Assembly: GCF_000421625.1 (NCBI RefSeq)
Contig: NZ_ATXJ01000006.1
Span: 1-64,000, forward strand
Reading direction: 5' to 3'
Origin: Thermus islandicus DSM 21543
Lineage (GTDB): Bacteria; Deinococcota; Deinococci; Deinococcales; Thermaceae
DNA: 64,000 nucleotides
A program made the translations under genes and the position numbers. Positions 33,169 through 42,136 of this stretch are shown piece after piece (the first letter of the stretch is position 1; every line of letters begins with the position of its first letter). Below the pieces are notes generated by a model that worked only from the letters and a program-made list of their open reading frames with translations, did no database searches and was not told the origin of the DNA.

Positions 33169-34077
33169 ATGAAGGCCTGGGTGCAAAGGGCCCTGGGTGG
33201 GCCTTTGGTCCTAGAGGAAATCCCCGAACCCACCCCCGGCGAAGGGGAGGTCCTCCTGGAGGTGGAGGCGGTGGGCCTCAACTTCGCCGACCACCTGGTG
33301 CGCCTCGGGGCCTACCTTACCCGCCCCCGGCCCCCCTTCGTCCCGGGGATGGAGGTGGTGGGGGTCTGGGAAGGGCGGCGCTACGCCGCCTTGGTGGGCC
33401 TAGGAGGGCTTGCGGAAAAGGTGGCCGTGCCCCGGGAGGCCCTCCTTCCCGTCCCCGAGGGCCTGGGCCCGGAGGAGGCCGCCGCCTACCCCGTCTCCTT
33501 CCTCACCGCCTACCTGGCCCTGAAGAGGGCCCAGGCCAGGCCCGGGGAAAGGGTCCTGGTCCAGGCGGCGGCCGGGGCCTTGGGGACGGCGGCGGTCCAG
33601 GTGGCCCGCGCCTTGGGCCTCCGGGTCCTGGCGGCGGCCTCGAGGGCGGAAAAGCTGGCCCTTCCCCTGGCCCTGGGGGCGGAGGAGGCCGCTACCTATC
33701 CCGAGGTACCGGAGAAGGCCAAGGCCTGGGGTGGGCTGGACCTTGTGCTGGAGGTGCGGGGCAAGGAGGTGGAGGAAAGCCTCGGCCTCCTCGCCCACGG
33801 GGGAAGGCTCGTTTACATCGGCGCAGCCGAGGGGGAGGTAGCCCCCATCCCCCCCTTGCGCCTGATGCGGCGGAACCTTGCGGTGCTGGGCTTCTGGCTC
33901 ACCCCCCTCCTCCAGGACCGGGCCCTGGTGGAGGAGGCCCTACGCTTCCTCCTCCCGCGGCTAGGTCAGGAGCTTAAGCCGGTGGTGGGCCGGGTCTTCC
34001 CCTTCCGCGAGGCCGAAGCGGCCTTCGGGGCCCTCCTGGACCGGGGGCACACGGGTAAGGTGGTGGTGCGGCGCTGA
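33169..34077 (+). CDS. Zinc-independent quinone oxidoreductase-like protein (MDR superfamily)
   Basis: 302 residues. GroES-like N-terminal domain (VGLNFADHLVRLGAY, PFVPGMEVVG) and a Rossmann domain with AAAGALGTAAVQVARALG for NADPH. No zinc-binding Cys/His set is seen, as in quinone oxidoreductases/enoyl reductases. Slightly shorter than usual (about 320), with a compact catalytic-domain loop. The stop overlaps the cobC start, so the two are co-transcribed; the reason for pairing with a ribazole phosphatase is not evident. Confidence 0.85.
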   Translation: MKAWVQRALGGPLVLEEIPEPTPGEGEVLLEVEAVGLNFADHLVRLGAYLTRPRPPFVPGMEVVGVWEGRRYAALVGLGGLAEKVAVPREALLPVPEGLGPEEAAAYPVSFLTAYLALKRAQARPGERVLVQAAAGALGTAAVQVARALGLRVLAAASRAEKLALPLALGAEEAATYPEVPEKAKAWGGLDLVLEVRGKEVEESLGLLAHGGRLVYIGAAEGEVAPIPPLRLMRRNLAVLGFWLTPLLQDRALVEEALRFLLPRLGQELKPVVGRVFPFREAEAAFGALLDRGHTGKVVVRR

Positions 34078-34613
34078 TGGAGCTCTGGCTCGTCCGCCAC
34101 GGGGAGACCCTATGGAACCGGGAAGGGAGGCTCCTCGGCTGGACCGATCTCCCCTTGAGCGCCACCGGGGAGGCCCAGGCCCGGGCCCTGAAGGGCCTCC
34201 TCCCTGCCCTCCCCGCCCACAGCTCCGACCTCAGGCGGGCCCTGAGGACGGCGGCCCTCGCCGGCTTTTGCCCCCGGGCCACCCCGGCCCTGAGGGAGAT
34301 CCACTTTGGGGCCCTGGAGGGCGCCCTCTGGGAAGGGCTAGACCCTGCCCAGAAGGAGGCCCTCCTGCGCTTTGAGGGATTCCACGCTCCGGATGGGGAA
34401 AGCTTGGATGCTTTTCAGGAGAGAGTCCTCCGCTTCCTCGAGGGGCTCAAGGCCCCCTCCCTCCTCTTCACCCACGGAGGGGTGATCCGGGCGGTCCTCC
34501 GCGCCCTGGGGGAGGATGGCCTCGTCCCTCCGGGAAGCGTGGTGGTGGTGGACTGGCCCCGCCGGGTGGTGGAGCGGATCCACCCTAGCCCACCCGAACC
34601 CCCAGCCTCCTAG
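34077..34613 (+). CDS. cobC: Alpha-ribazole phosphatase, histidine phosphatase family
   Basis: 178 residues. Phosphohistidine motif LVRHGETLWNREGRLLGWTD (parts), SSDLRRALRTA, the acid Glu in ALREIHFGALEG, and LLFTHGGVIRAVLRAL. It should dephosphorylate alpha-ribazole-5'-phosphate from CobT. The cobT operon beside it supports this over a general phosphoglycerate-mutase-like function, and a T. thermophilus protein of this type has been assigned so. End overlaps the reductase gene tail-to-tail by 29 bases. Confidence 0.85.
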   Translation: MELWLVRHGETLWNREGRLLGWTDLPLSATGEAQARALKGLLPALPAHSSDLRRALRTAALAGFCPRATPALREIHFGALEGALWEGLDPAQKEALLRFEGFHAPDGESLDAFQERVLRFLEGLKAPSLLFTHGGVIRAVLRALGEDGLVPPGSVVVVDWPRRVVERIHPSPPEPPAS

Positions 34614-35559
34614 CGATGGCCTTGAGGGCCGCCTCCGCATGGGCCCGGCCGTTCTCAATGAAGACCGAGCGGGTGTCGGGGCCGAAGGCGCAGGAGCCGA
34701 TGGCGAAAAGGCCGGGGATGGAGGTCTCCCACTCGGGCGAGAGGCGGGGCCTCTCCCCCTCGTAGGCCACGCCCGCCTCCCTGAGGAGACCGTCTTCCGC
34801 ACGGTAGCCGATCTGGACCAGGACGAAGTCGGCAGGCAAAAACTCCCTTCCCCAGGGGCGCTTGAGCCAAAGTCCCTCCTCGGTGATGGCCTCCACCACC
34901 GCCTCCATCACCGCCTGGATGGCCCCTTCCTTCACCCGGTTTTCAAAGTCGGGCAAAAGCCAGTACTTCACCGAAGGGCGCACCCGCGCTCCCCGGTGGA
35001 CCAGGCTGACCTGGGCCCCGGCGCGGAAGAGGTCTAGCGCCGCCTCCACGGCGGAGTTGCTCCCCCCCACCACCGCCACCTTCCGCCCGAAGAAGGCCGC
35101 GGCCTCCTCGTAGCGGTGAAGCACGTGGGGCAATTCCTCCCCGGGCACCCCCAGGCGGTTCGGCCGGCCGAAGTAGCCCGTGGCCACCACCAAGTACCGG
35201 GCCTGGAAGACCTCCTCTCCCCTAAGGCCCCTGGCCAGGACGCGGAAGCCCCCCTCCTGGCCCTCCAGGCGCACCGCCTCCGTATAGGTCCGCACCCTTA
35301 GCCCCTCCCTCTCCGCCACCCGCTGGTAGTAGAGGAGGGCCTCCTTCCGGGTGGGCTTGGGCCCCTGGGAGACCAAGGGGTGGCCGCCGATCTCCAGGTT
35401 CCTCCCCTCGGAGAAGAAGACGAGGTCGCGGGGGAAGCGGTAGAGGGTCTCGGCCACCGTGCCCCTTTCCAGCACCAGGTGGGAAAGGCCGAGCCGCTTG
35501 GCGAAGAGGGCGGCCGCCAGGCCCACCGGGCCCGCCCCCACCACGAGCACGTCCACCAT
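34585..35559 (-). CDS. YpdA-type FAD/NADPH disulfide reductase (bacillithiol-related)
   Basis: 324 residues from the ATG at 35559. Two dinucleotide-binding sites: LVVGAGPVGLAAALFAKRLG (FAD) and VAVVGGSNSAVEAALDLFRA (NADPH). It lacks the CxxC of thioredoxin reductase, as YpdA does, and has FFSEGRNLEIGGHPLVS, typical of that family. YpdA reduces bacillithiol disulfide or mixed disulfides; Deinococcus-Thermus bacteria are known to make bacillithiol. Divergent from the TerC gene. Confidence 0.8.
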   Translation of the reverse strand: MVDVLVVGAGPVGLAAALFAKRLGLSHLVLERGTVAETLYRFPRDLVFFSEGRNLEIGGHPLVSQGPKPTRKEALLYYQRVAEREGLRVRTYTEAVRLEGQEGGFRVLARGLRGEEVFQARYLVVATGYFGRPNRLGVPGEELPHVLHRYEEAAAFFGRKVAVVGGSNSAVEAALDLFRAGAQVSLVHRGARVRPSVKYWLLPDFENRVKEGAIQAVMEAVVEAITEEGLWLKRPWGREFLPADFVLVQIGYRAEDGLLREAGVAYEGERPRLSPEWETSIPGLFAIGSCAFGPDTRSVFIENGRAHAEAALKAIARRLGVRVG

Positions 35560-35589
35560 GCCTTCAAGTCTACGGGAAACGGGAAGCTG

Positions 35590-35595
35590 TAGACT
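35590..35595 (+). promoter_or_regulatory. -10 box of the TerC-family gene
   Basis: TAGACT seven bases before the GTG at 35603; no Shine-Dalgarno sequence, so the mRNA is probably leaderless. Confidence 0.5.
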
Positions 35596-35602
35596 CCTAC
35601 CC

Positions 35603-36343
35603 GTGGAGTGGCTCACCAATCCCGAGATCTGGCTGGCCTTCCTCACCCTGACGGTCCTCGAGGTGGTCCTGGGCGTGGACAACGTGATCTTCATCAGCAT
35701 CCTGGCCTCCAAGCTCCCCAAGGAGGAGCAGGAGCGGGCCCGGGTGATGGGGCTGACCTTGGCGGCGGTGACCCGGATCCTCTTCCTCCTCTCCATCGCC
35801 TGGATCCTGGCCCTTAAAAAGCCCCTCTTCGCCCTCTTAGGCCACGAGGTCACGGGGAAGGACCTGGTGCTGGTGGCGGGGGGGCTTTTCCTCCTCTACA
35901 AGTCGGTGAAGGAGATCCACGAGAGGCTCGAGGGGGAGCCAGGCCATGCGGCCAAGCGGGTGGCCCCGAGCTTCTTTAGCGTCATCGCCCAGGTGCTCCT
36001 TCTGGACGTGGTCTTTTCCATAGACTCGGTGATCACCGCCGTGGGCCTCACCCCCCACGTGCCGGTCATGGTGGCGGCCATCCTCACCTCCGTAGGGGTG
36101 ATGCTCCTCGCCTCGCGGGGCATCTACGCCTTCGTGAACCGCCACCCCACGGTGAAGATGCTGGCCCTTTCCTTCCTCCTCCTCATCGGCTTCACCCTGG
36201 TGGCGGAGGGCACGGGGGTGCACATCCCCAAGGGCTACGTCTACTTCGCCATGGGCTTTGCCGTCTTCGTGGAGTGGCTGAACCTCCGGGCCGGGCTCCG
36301 GGGCAAGCCGGTGAGGCTCCACGACCCCTACGAGGAGGAGTAG
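35603..36343 (+). CDS. TerC-family membrane protein
   Basis: 246 residues, GTG start chosen from the -10 spacing and because it gives the family N-terminus VEWLTNPEIW. About seven helices with the two acidic metal motifs: EVVLGVDNVIFISIL and LLLDVVFSIDSVITAVGL. TerC/Alx proteins are linked to manganese export and metalation of exported proteins. It stands alone between the YpdA and fumC genes. Confidence 0.9.
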   Translation: MEWLTNPEIWLAFLTLTVLEVVLGVDNVIFISILASKLPKEEQERARVMGLTLAAVTRILFLLSIAWILALKKPLFALLGHEVTGKDLVLVAGGLFLLYKSVKEIHERLEGEPGHAAKRVAPSFFSVIAQVLLLDVVFSIDSVITAVGLTPHVPVMVAAILTSVGVMLLASRGIYAFVNRHPTVKMLALSFLLLIGFTLVAEGTGVHIPKGYVYFAMGFAVFVEWLNLRAGLRGKPVRLHDPYEEE

Positions 36344-36383
36344 CCCCGGCTTAAGAGCCCTCCGGGCCTCAAGAAGGCTCGGG

Positions 36384-36389
36384 TAGAAT
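36384..36389 (+). promoter_or_regulatory. -10 box of fumC
   Basis: TAGAAT 18 bases before the start codon, followed by the ribosome site GGAGGTGG. Unlike many neighbours, fumC has a leader. Confidence 0.5.
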
Positions 36390-36407
36390 CGGGCTCGGAG
36401 GTGGACG

Positions 36408-37802
36408 ATGGACTACCGGATAGAGCGGGACACCATGGGGGAGGTCAAGGTTCCGGCGGACCGGTACTGGGGGGCCCAGACCCAGCGCTCTCTAGAGCAC
36501 TTCCGGATAGGGGCCTGGCGCTTCCGCATGCCCCTCGAGGTCATCCGCGCTTACGGGATGCTGAAGAAGGCGGCGGCCAGAGCCAACCTCGAGCTGGGGG
36601 AGCTTCCCGAGGAGATCGCAAGGGCCATCCTCCAGGCGGCGGAGGAGGTGGTCCAGGGCAAGCTGGACGACCACTTCCCCCTGGTGGTCTTCCAGACCGG
36701 AAGCGGGACCCAGACGAACATGAACGTGAACGAGGTCATCGCCAACCGGGCCTCGGAGATCCTCGGAAAGCCCCTGGGGAGCAAGTACGTCCACCCCAAC
36801 GACCACGTCAACCGGGGGCAGAGCTCCAACGACACCTTCCCCACCGCCATGTACGTGGCCGTGGCCCTGGCCCTCCACCAGAGGCTCTACCCCGCGGCGG
36901 AGGCCCTGATCCGGACCTTTGAGGAGAAGGCCCGGGCCTTTGACGACATCGTCAAGATCGGTCGCACCCACCTCATGGACGCCGTGCCCATCACCTTGGG
37001 CCAGGAGGTGGGAAGCTGGGCCGCCCAGCTCAGGAACACCCTGGCCATGGTGAAGGAGGCGGAAAAGGGCCTCTACCACCTCGCCATCGGGGGCACGGCG
37101 GTGGGCACGGGCTTAAACGCCCACCCCCGCTTCGGGGAGCTGGTGGCCAAGTACCTCGCGGAGGAAACGGGCCTTCCCTTCCGGGTGGCGGAGAACCGCT
37201 TCGCCGCCTTGGCCGCCCATGACGAGCTGGTCTTTGTCATGGGGGCCCTCCGGACCCTGGCCGGCGCCCTCATGAAGATCGGCAACGACGTCCGCTGGCT
37301 GGCCTCAGGGCCCTATGGGGGGATCGGGGAGATCTTCATCCCCGCCAACGAGCCCGGCTCCTCCATCATGCCCGGGAAGGTGAACCCCACCCAGGTGGAG
37401 GCCCTCACCATGGTGGTGGTGCGGGTCTTCGGCAACGACCACGCCGTGGCCTTCGCCGGGAGCCAGGGCAACTTCCAGCTCAACGTCTTTAAGCCGGTGA
37501 TGGCCGACGCCGCCCTGGAGTCCATCCGGCTCCTCGCCGAGGCCATGGAGTCCTTCAACGAGCACCTGGCCAAGGGGATTGAGCCCAACCTGGAGCGCAT
37601 AGAGGAGCATCTCCAGAAAAACCCCATGCTGGCCACGGCCCTCAACCAGGCCATCGGCTACGACAAGGCAGCGGAAATCGTGAAAAAGGCGTTGAAGGAG
37701 AGGAAGACCTTGAAGCAGGCGGCTTTGGAGCTGGGTTACCTCACCGAGGAGGAGTTTGACCGCATCGTGGTGCCCATGAAGCTGGCCAAGCCCCACGGCT
37801 AA
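36408..37802 (+). CDS. fumC: Fumarate hydratase, class II
   Basis: 464 residues. [14 protein letters not shown] near the start, [32 protein letters not shown] (parts), and the superfamily signature [13 protein letters not shown] with the catalytic loop Ser. It hydrates fumarate to malate in the TCA cycle; homotetramer, heat-stable in Thermus. Single gene, closed by a hairpin at 37825. Confidence 0.96.
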   Translation: MDYRIERDTMGEVKVPADRYWGAQTQRSLEHFRIGAWRFRMPLEVIRAYGMLKKAAARANLELGELPEEIARAILQAAEEVVQGKLDDHFPLVVFQTGSGTQTNMNVNEVIANRASEILGKPLGSKYVHPNDHVNRGQSSNDTFPTAMYVAVALALHQRLYPAAEALIRTFEEKARAFDDIVKIGRTHLMDAVPITLGQEVGSWAAQLRNTLAMVKEAEKGLYHLAIGGTAVGTGLNAHPRFGELVAKYLAEETGLPFRVAENRFAALAAHDELVFVMGALRTLAGALMKIGNDVRWLASGPYGGIGEIFIPANEPGSSIMPGKVNPTQVEALTMVVVRVFGNDHAVAFAGSQGNFQLNVFKPVMADAALESIRLLAEAMESFNEHLAKGIEPNLERIEEHLQKNPMLATALNQAIGYDKAAEIVKKALKERKTLKQAALELGYLTEEEFDRIVVPMKLAKPHG

Positions 37803-37824
37803 GGGAAGAAGCTTTTGTGAGAAA

Positions 37825-37850
37825 GGCCACCCCGCAAGAGGTGGCCTCCT
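37825..37850 (+). terminator. fumC terminator
   Basis: GGCCACC (37825-37831), 8-nt loop, GGTGGCC (37840-37846), then TCCTTT. The sodA -10 box follows at once. Confidence 0.75.
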
Positions 37851-37851
37851 T

Positions 37852-37857
37852 TATAGT
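37852..37857 (+). promoter_or_regulatory. -10 box of sodA
   Basis: TATAGT, two bases from the fumC terminator; the leader carries GGAGGTGAGG before the ATG at 37876. The -35 region coincides with the terminator stem. Confidence 0.6.
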
Positions 37858-37875
37858 GGGGAATGGAGGTGAGGT

Positions 37876-38490
37876 ATGCCGTACCCGTTTAAGCTTCCTG
37901 ATCTGGGTTACCCTTACGAGGCCCTCGAGCCCCACATTGACGCCAAGACCATGGAGATCCACCACCAGAAGCACCACGGGGCCTACGTGACCAACCTCAA
38001 CGCCGCCCTAGAGAAGCATCCTTACCTGCACGGGGTGGAGGTGGAGGTCCTCCTGAGGCACCTCGCCGCCCTGCCCGCGGACATCCAGACCGCCGTGCGC
38101 AACAACGGGGGTGGCCACCTGAACCACAGCCTCCTCTGGAGGCTCCTCACCCCGGGCGGGGCCAAGGAGCCCGTGGGGGAGCTGAAGAAGGCCATTGACG
38201 AGCAGTTTGGGGGCTTCCCCGCCCTCAAGGAGAAGCTCACCCAAGCGGCCATGGGCCGGTTCGGCTCGGGCTGGGCCTGGCTCGTGAAGGACCCCTTCGG
38301 CAGGCTCCACGTCCTCTCCACCCCCAACCAGGACAACCCCGTGATGGAGGGCTTTACCCCCATCGTGGGCATTGACGTCTGGGAGCACGCCTACTACCTC
38401 AAGTACCAGAACCGCCGGGCCGACTACCTCCAGGCCATCTGGAACGTCCTCAACTGGGACGTGGCCGAGGAGGTCTTCAAGCAGGCCTGA
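37876..38490 (+). CDS. sodA: Manganese superoxide dismutase
   Basis: 204 residues. Metal ligands in [13 protein letters not shown] (first His), NHSLLWRLL, and [18 protein letters not shown] (Asp and His). [10 protein letters not shown] and the GSGWAWLV stretch mark Mn-type enzymes. It differs at only a handful of positions from the well-known T. thermophilus Mn-SOD as I remember it. It detoxifies superoxide in the cytoplasm. Overlaps mqnB tail-to-tail by 14 bases. Confidence 0.97.
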   Translation: MPYPFKLPDLGYPYEALEPHIDAKTMEIHHQKHHGAYVTNLNAALEKHPYLHGVEVEVLLRHLAALPADIQTAVRNNGGGHLNHSLLWRLLTPGGAKEPVGELKKAIDEQFGGFPALKEKLTQAAMGRFGSGWAWLVKDPFGRLHVLSTPNQDNPVMEGFTPIVGIDVWEHAYYLKYQNRRADYLQAIWNVLNWDVAEEVFKQA

Positions 38491-39154
38491 AACCCCCTTT
38501 TTCTTCGGCGAGGAGGCGCCCCACCGCCTGGGCGAGGGCGGCGACCGCCTCCCGGGTCCGCCACGCTGCCTTGTCCCGCACCCCGGCCACGTTGGAAAGG
38601 GCCCGGAGCTCCGCCCCCGGGATCCCCAAGGCCAGGCAGGCCCGGGCGAAGGCCGCCCCCTCCATGTTCTCCAGGGCCGCACCCCACCTCCCCGCCAGGG
38701 CCTGGGCCTCCTCCGGAGTTTCCGAGACCAGGTCCCGGGTGAGGCCCACCACGACCCCCAGGCCGAGCCTTTGGGCCAGGCCTTCCGTGAGGGGAGCGTC
38801 CAGGGGAAAGCGGTGGTAGAAACGCCTCCCCCCGAGCTCCAAAGCGGGAAAGCCCAGGGGCTCCAGGCCCTCCCTCAGGCCGAGGTCGGCCTCCACCTCC
38901 TCTCCCACCAGGACCGCTTTACCCAGGGAAAGCCCCGAGCCCGGGTAGGCCCCGGCGATCCCGAAGAGGAGGGCCTTCTCCACGGGGTTCCTGGCGGCGT
39001 AGGCCGCGAGGGCTAGGGCGGCGTTCACCTTGCCGAGCCCGGTCTCCAGGTAGACGAACCCTTCCCCCCTGAGGCCCCGCCAGGCGAAGAGGGTAAAGGG
39101 CTCGCCCTGGAGGAAGGAGGCCTCGAGGCGGGTAGGGGAAAGGAGGAGCCACAC
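38477..39154 (-). CDS. mqnB: Futalosine hydrolase
   Basis: 225 residues, nucleoside-phosphorylase-like fold. Conserved core [28 protein letters not shown], and [27 protein letters not shown] (parts) with the catalytic Glu/Asp region NVAGVRD. It splits futalosine (or aminodeoxyfutalosine) in the alternative menaquinone route used by Thermus. GTG start shares one base with the stop of the upstream fusion gene. Confidence 0.9.
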   Translation of the reverse strand: MWLLLSPTRLEASFLQGEPFTLFAWRGLRGEGFVYLETGLGKVNAALALAAYAARNPVEKALLFGIAGAYPGSGLSLGKAVLVGEEVEADLGLREGLEPLGFPALELGGRRFYHRFPLDAPLTEGLAQRLGLGVVVGLTRDLVSETPEEAQALAGRWGAALENMEGAAFARACLALGIPGAELRALSNVAGVRDKAAWRTREAVAALAQAVGRLLAEEKGGFRPA

Positions 39155-40815
39155 TACTCCACCACCCGAAAGCCCAGGGCCTCGGCCCGCTCCACGAAGA
39201 ACTGGATGTTCTCCGCCTTCACCTCTCCCCCGAGGCTTTTCCGGTCAAAGGCCTCCTCCGCCGCCAGGACCATAGTCTCGGCGAGGCAGGCGGGGACCTG
39301 GTTGGGGGCCCCAAAGTGGAGGTCCAGGGTGGCCCTCGCCTCCCCGGGAAGCCGCACCACCCCCCCCGGGATCACCCGCACCCCCGGTACCTCCTTGACC
39401 GAGGGGTGGACATCCGGAGGCACCCCCTCATCGTAGACCCAGGCCCCCGGCTTCACGTGCTCCGGATAGATCACGGGGTTAGGATCGCTGGTGGCGGTGA
39501 AGACGAGGTCCGCTTCCCGGATGGCGGCGATCTCCGTGGTGGCCACGATCTCGGGGGCTTCCCCTTTCCTTTCCAGGTTCCTCCGGAGGCTTTCCGCCGC
39601 CTTTTCCAGGCGCTTTAGGTCCCGTCCCACGAGGAGGAGCCTGCCCACGTAGGGCGCGATCTGGCGGGCGATGCCGAAGGCCACCACCCCGTTCGCCCCC
39701 ACCACGGCCGCGGTCACGCCCTTTAGGTCCCGGCCGGTTCGGGCGAAGTGGGCGAGGATCCGGGGGATGGCCGCCCTCACGGTGCCCGCAGTGTAGGCCC
39801 CGCCGTTCGTGACCTCTATCCCGGGAACCGCCTCCTGCACCGCCTTCCCCTTCTCCCCCACCACGCTCCAGAAGGCCCCCAGGCCCACCACCGTGGCCCC
39901 GAGCTCCCGGGCCAGCCTTGCCCCCTGGATGGCCCGGCGCACGGCGAGCTCGGGCTTGCCCTTGATCTGGTGGGGGAGGAGGGGGGCGGAGATGAGGTGG
40001 CAGCGCACCTCCCTCCCATCCGCCGTCCTCACCCCCCGCACCTCCCCCACCTTCATGGGACGGAAGCGTTCGGCGAGGCGCTCCATCCACTCCTGCCTCA
40101 GGAGGCCAAGCCGCACGAGAGGCCTTAGCCAGCGAAAGCGGGGGCTCTGCCAGAAGTCCTCCAGGGTCAGGGGGTGGATGAGGAAGGCGCAGACCACCTG
40201 CTTCTCGGAAGGAAGGGGCATGGGCTCCCCAAGCCTGGGCTCCGTGCCCTCGAGGATCCGCCCCAGGTTCTCCTTGTACCGCCACAGGGCGAGGAGGAGG
40301 AGGAGGAGGCTGAGGAACCTTTCTGTCGGCCCGAACCCCCCGAAGAGGAAGACCCCGAAAAGGCCCAGGGGCAGGGAGAGGGCGGCCAAGGAGGCGTAGC
40401 CCGTGAGGGCATAGACCGCAAGGGCCAGGGCCACGGGCACGAGGCCGAGGGCGGGCGGCAGGGGAAGGCCGGAAAGCACCCCCAAAAGGACCCCCGCCCC
40501 CTTGGCCCGGAGGGGCCAGGGGTCCCGGAGAAAAAGGGGATAGAGGTGGCCCAGATAGACCGCCACCCCGAGGGCGAGGAGCCCTGCGCCGTCCAGGCCA
40601 AGGACCCGCCCCAGCAAGAGGGGCAAATAGCCCTTGAGAACGTCTAGGAGGAAGGATAGGAGGACAAGCCCCAAGCCCATGCGTTTCAGGGCGCTCTCCA
40701 GGCCCAGGGCGTAGGGGCTCGCCGTGCGCGGGTCCACCCCGCGCCTTTGGGCCAGGCCGTAGCCCAAGGGCAGGCCCCCCACCAGGTAGGCCAGGGGAAG
40801 GAGAAGCCAGGTCAT
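39154..40815 (-). CDS. Fusion of a PlsY-like membrane acyltransferase and an acyl-ACP-reductase-like dehydrogenase
   Basis: 553 residues. Residues 1-185 are a PlsY-like integral membrane domain: AYLVGGLPLGYGLAQRRGVD, LLDVLKGYLPLLL and GHLYPLF are in place, but the usual GSGNxGATN box is replaced by TASPYALGLE and the GGKG box by AKGAG. Residues about 205-553 are a soluble Rossmann protein resembling cyanobacterial acyl-ACP reductase: GLGAFWSVVGEKG (311-323), TNGGAYTAG (336-344), VVGANGVVAFGIA (371-383), FTATSDPNPVIYPEHVKPGA (parts). I infer membrane-coupled acyl transfer/reduction; the true substrate is unknown. Leaderless: minus-strand TAAACT ends eight bases before the ATG. Confidence 0.75.
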   Translation of the reverse strand: MTWLLLPLAYLVGGLPLGYGLAQRRGVDPRTASPYALGLESALKRMGLGLVLLSFLLDVLKGYLPLLLGRVLGLDGAGLLALGVAVYLGHLYPLFLRDPWPLRAKGAGVLLGVLSGLPLPPALGLVPVALALAVYALTGYASLAALSLPLGLFGVFLFGGFGPTERFLSLLLLLLALWRYKENLGRILEGTEPRLGEPMPLPSEKQVVCAFLIHPLTLEDFWQSPRFRWLRPLVRLGLLRQEWMERLAERFRPMKVGEVRGVRTADGREVRCHLISAPLLPHQIKGKPELAVRRAIQGARLARELGATVVGLGAFWSVVGEKGKAVQEAVPGIEVTNGGAYTAGTVRAAIPRILAHFARTGRDLKGVTAAVVGANGVVAFGIARQIAPYVGRLLLVGRDLKRLEKAAESLRRNLERKGEAPEIVATTEIAAIREADLVFTATSDPNPVIYPEHVKPGAWVYDEGVPPDVHPSVKEVPGVRVIPGGVVRLPGEARATLDLHFGAPNQVPACLAETMVLAAEEAFDRKSLGGEVKAENIQFFVERAEALGFRVVE

Positions 40816-40872
40816 CCCCGGTAGTTTAGCCCTGCCCCCCTGTTCCGGGCGAGGGGGGCCTAGGAAACAAGG

Positions 40873-40898
40873 CCCCGGGCCCCGCGCGGGGCCCGGGG
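40873..40898 (-). terminator. rplT operon terminator
   Basis: A perfect 26-nt palindrome (CCCCGGGCCCCG and its complement) followed on the minus strand by CCTTGTTTCC. It ends the infC-rpmI-rplT transcript just before the -10 box of the PlsY-fusion gene. Confidence 0.8.
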
Positions 40899-40908
40899 TG
40901 CGGCAGGC

Positions 40909-41265
40909 TCAGGCCCGGGCCGCCTTGGCCTTCTCCACCAGCTCCGCGAAGACCCGCGGCTCCCGCACCGCCAGGTCGGCCAGCACCTTCCGGTCAAGGG
41001 CAATCCCCGCCTTCTTAAGGCCGTTCATGAAGCTGGAGTAGTTGAGGCCGTGCTGGCGGCAAGCGGCGTTGATGCGCACGATCCAAAGCCTCCGGAAATC
41101 CCGCTTCTTCCGCTTGCGGTCGCGGTAGGCGTAGTTCCCAGCGGCAAAGAGGGTTTCCCGGGCCTTGCGGAAGCTCTTGGAGCGCAGGCCCCAGTAGCCC
41201 TTGGCCAGCTTCAGGATCTTCTTGTGCTTCCGGCGGCGGACGACTCCCGTCTTGGCGCGCGGCAT
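40909..41265 (-). CDS. rplT: 50S ribosomal protein L20
   Basis: 118 residues. [26 protein letters not shown] at the start (quoted in part: [14 protein letters not shown]), [18 protein letters not shown] and [16 protein letters not shown]. Early-assembly 23S rRNA-binding protein; L20 can autoregulate this operon in other bacteria. 13 bases after rpmI. Confidence 0.98.
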   Translation of the reverse strand: MPRAKTGVVRRRKHKKILKLAKGYWGLRSKSFRKARETLFAAGNYAYRDRKRKKRDFRRLWIVRINAACRQHGLNYSSFMNGLKKAGIALDRKVLADLAVREPRVFAELVEKAKAARA

Positions 41266-41278
41266 CCTCTACCCCCTC

Positions 41279-41476
41279 CTAGGCGTAGGGGAGGAGGAGC
41301 TTGAGGCGCTCCGCCTCCGGCTTGGCCAGGGTGAACTTCCGTCCCTTCTGCCGGATCGCCTTCCCCGACTTGTGCCAGTTCAGGTGCCGTTTGCCGGTCT
41401 TCATGGCCACCACCTTGCCCGAAGCGGTAACCTTCACCCGCTTCTTGGCGCCCTTATGGGTCTTCATCTTCGGCAT
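41279..41476 (-). CDS. rpmI: 50S ribosomal protein L35
   Basis: 65 residues from the ATG at 41476: [26 protein letters not shown] and the conserved [14 protein letters not shown] end. The frame is open further upstream to 41542 but L35 always begins MPKMKT. Placed between infC and rplT as in most bacteria. Confidence 0.97.
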   Translation of the reverse strand: MPKMKTHKGAKKRVKVTASGKVVAMKTGKRHLNWHKSGKAIRQKGRKFTLAKPEAERLKLLLPYA

Positions 41477-41566
41477 AGCCTTCCTCCGGCCCGGGGAGCG
41501 CCCCCAAAAGGGGGTCTTGGAGGCTCCCCAAAGCCCTCCCACTATACCAGAGGGGGCGCCTTCGGT

Positions 41567-42082
41567 CTAGGCGGAAACCTTGGCCGGGGCCAGGAGCATG
41601 TTCATGTCCCGGCCTAGGAGTTCGGGCTTCATCTCCACCACGGCCACGCCCTTGAGGTCCTCGGCCACCCGCTCCAGGAGCCGCTGCCCGAGCTCAGGAT
41701 GGCTCATCTCCCGCCCCCGGAACATGATGGTCACCTTAACCTTGTGGCCTTCCTCCAGGAAGCGCTTGATATGGCCCAGCTTGGTCTGATAGTCGTGGGT
41801 GTCTATTTTGACCCGGAACTTGATGGACTTGACCTCGGTGCGCTTGGCCTTTTTCCGGGCCTCCTTCTCCGCCACCTGCTGCTGGTAGCGCCACTTGGAG
41901 TAGTCCATGATGCGGGCCACGGGGGGATCGGCCGTGGGACCCACCAGAACCAGGTCCAGCCCCTGCTCCTCGGCCAGGCGCAAGGCCTCCCGGGTGTCCA
42001 TGATGCCGAGCTGCTGCCCCTCGGGCCCGATGACCCGGACCTGCTTGGCGCGGATCCGCTCGTTGGTCAGGTATTCCTTTAT
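41567..42082 (-). CDS. infC: Translation initiation factor IF-3, ATA start codon
   Basis: 171 residues if translation starts at the ATA at 42082-42080. The first AUG in frame (42001) would delete the essential N-domain beginning KEYLTNERIRAKQVRVIGPEGQQLG (residues 2-26). A TAG codon directly precedes the ATA, no AUG/GUG/UUG is available, and GGGAGGTGG sits seven bases upstream. Non-canonical infC starts (AUU in E. coli) let IF-3 repress its own synthesis. The C-domain is complete (KFRVKIDTHDYQTKLGHIKRFLEEGHKVKVTIMFRGRE, in part). Confidence 0.92.
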   Translation of the reverse strand: MKEYLTNERIRAKQVRVIGPEGQQLGIMDTREALRLAEEQGLDLVLVGPTADPPVARIMDYSKWRYQQQVAEKEARKKAKRTEVKSIKFRVKIDTHDYQTKLGHIKRFLEEGHKVKVTIMFRGREMSHPELGQRLLERVAEDLKGVAVVEMKPELLGRDMNMLLAPAKVSA

Positions 42083-42097
42083 CTACACCACCTCCCT

Positions 42098-42129
42098 GCC
42101 CGCAAACGCCTGGGACCGTGCTTGCGGGC
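42098..42129 (-). promoter_or_regulatory. Hairpin in the infC leader
   Basis: GCCCGCAA and TTGCGGGC (42098-42105 and 42122-42129) pair with a 16-nt loop, between the infC transcription start and its ribosome site. A possible control element of the IF3-L35-L20 operon. Confidence 0.45.
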
Positions 42130-42136
42130 TAAGGGG

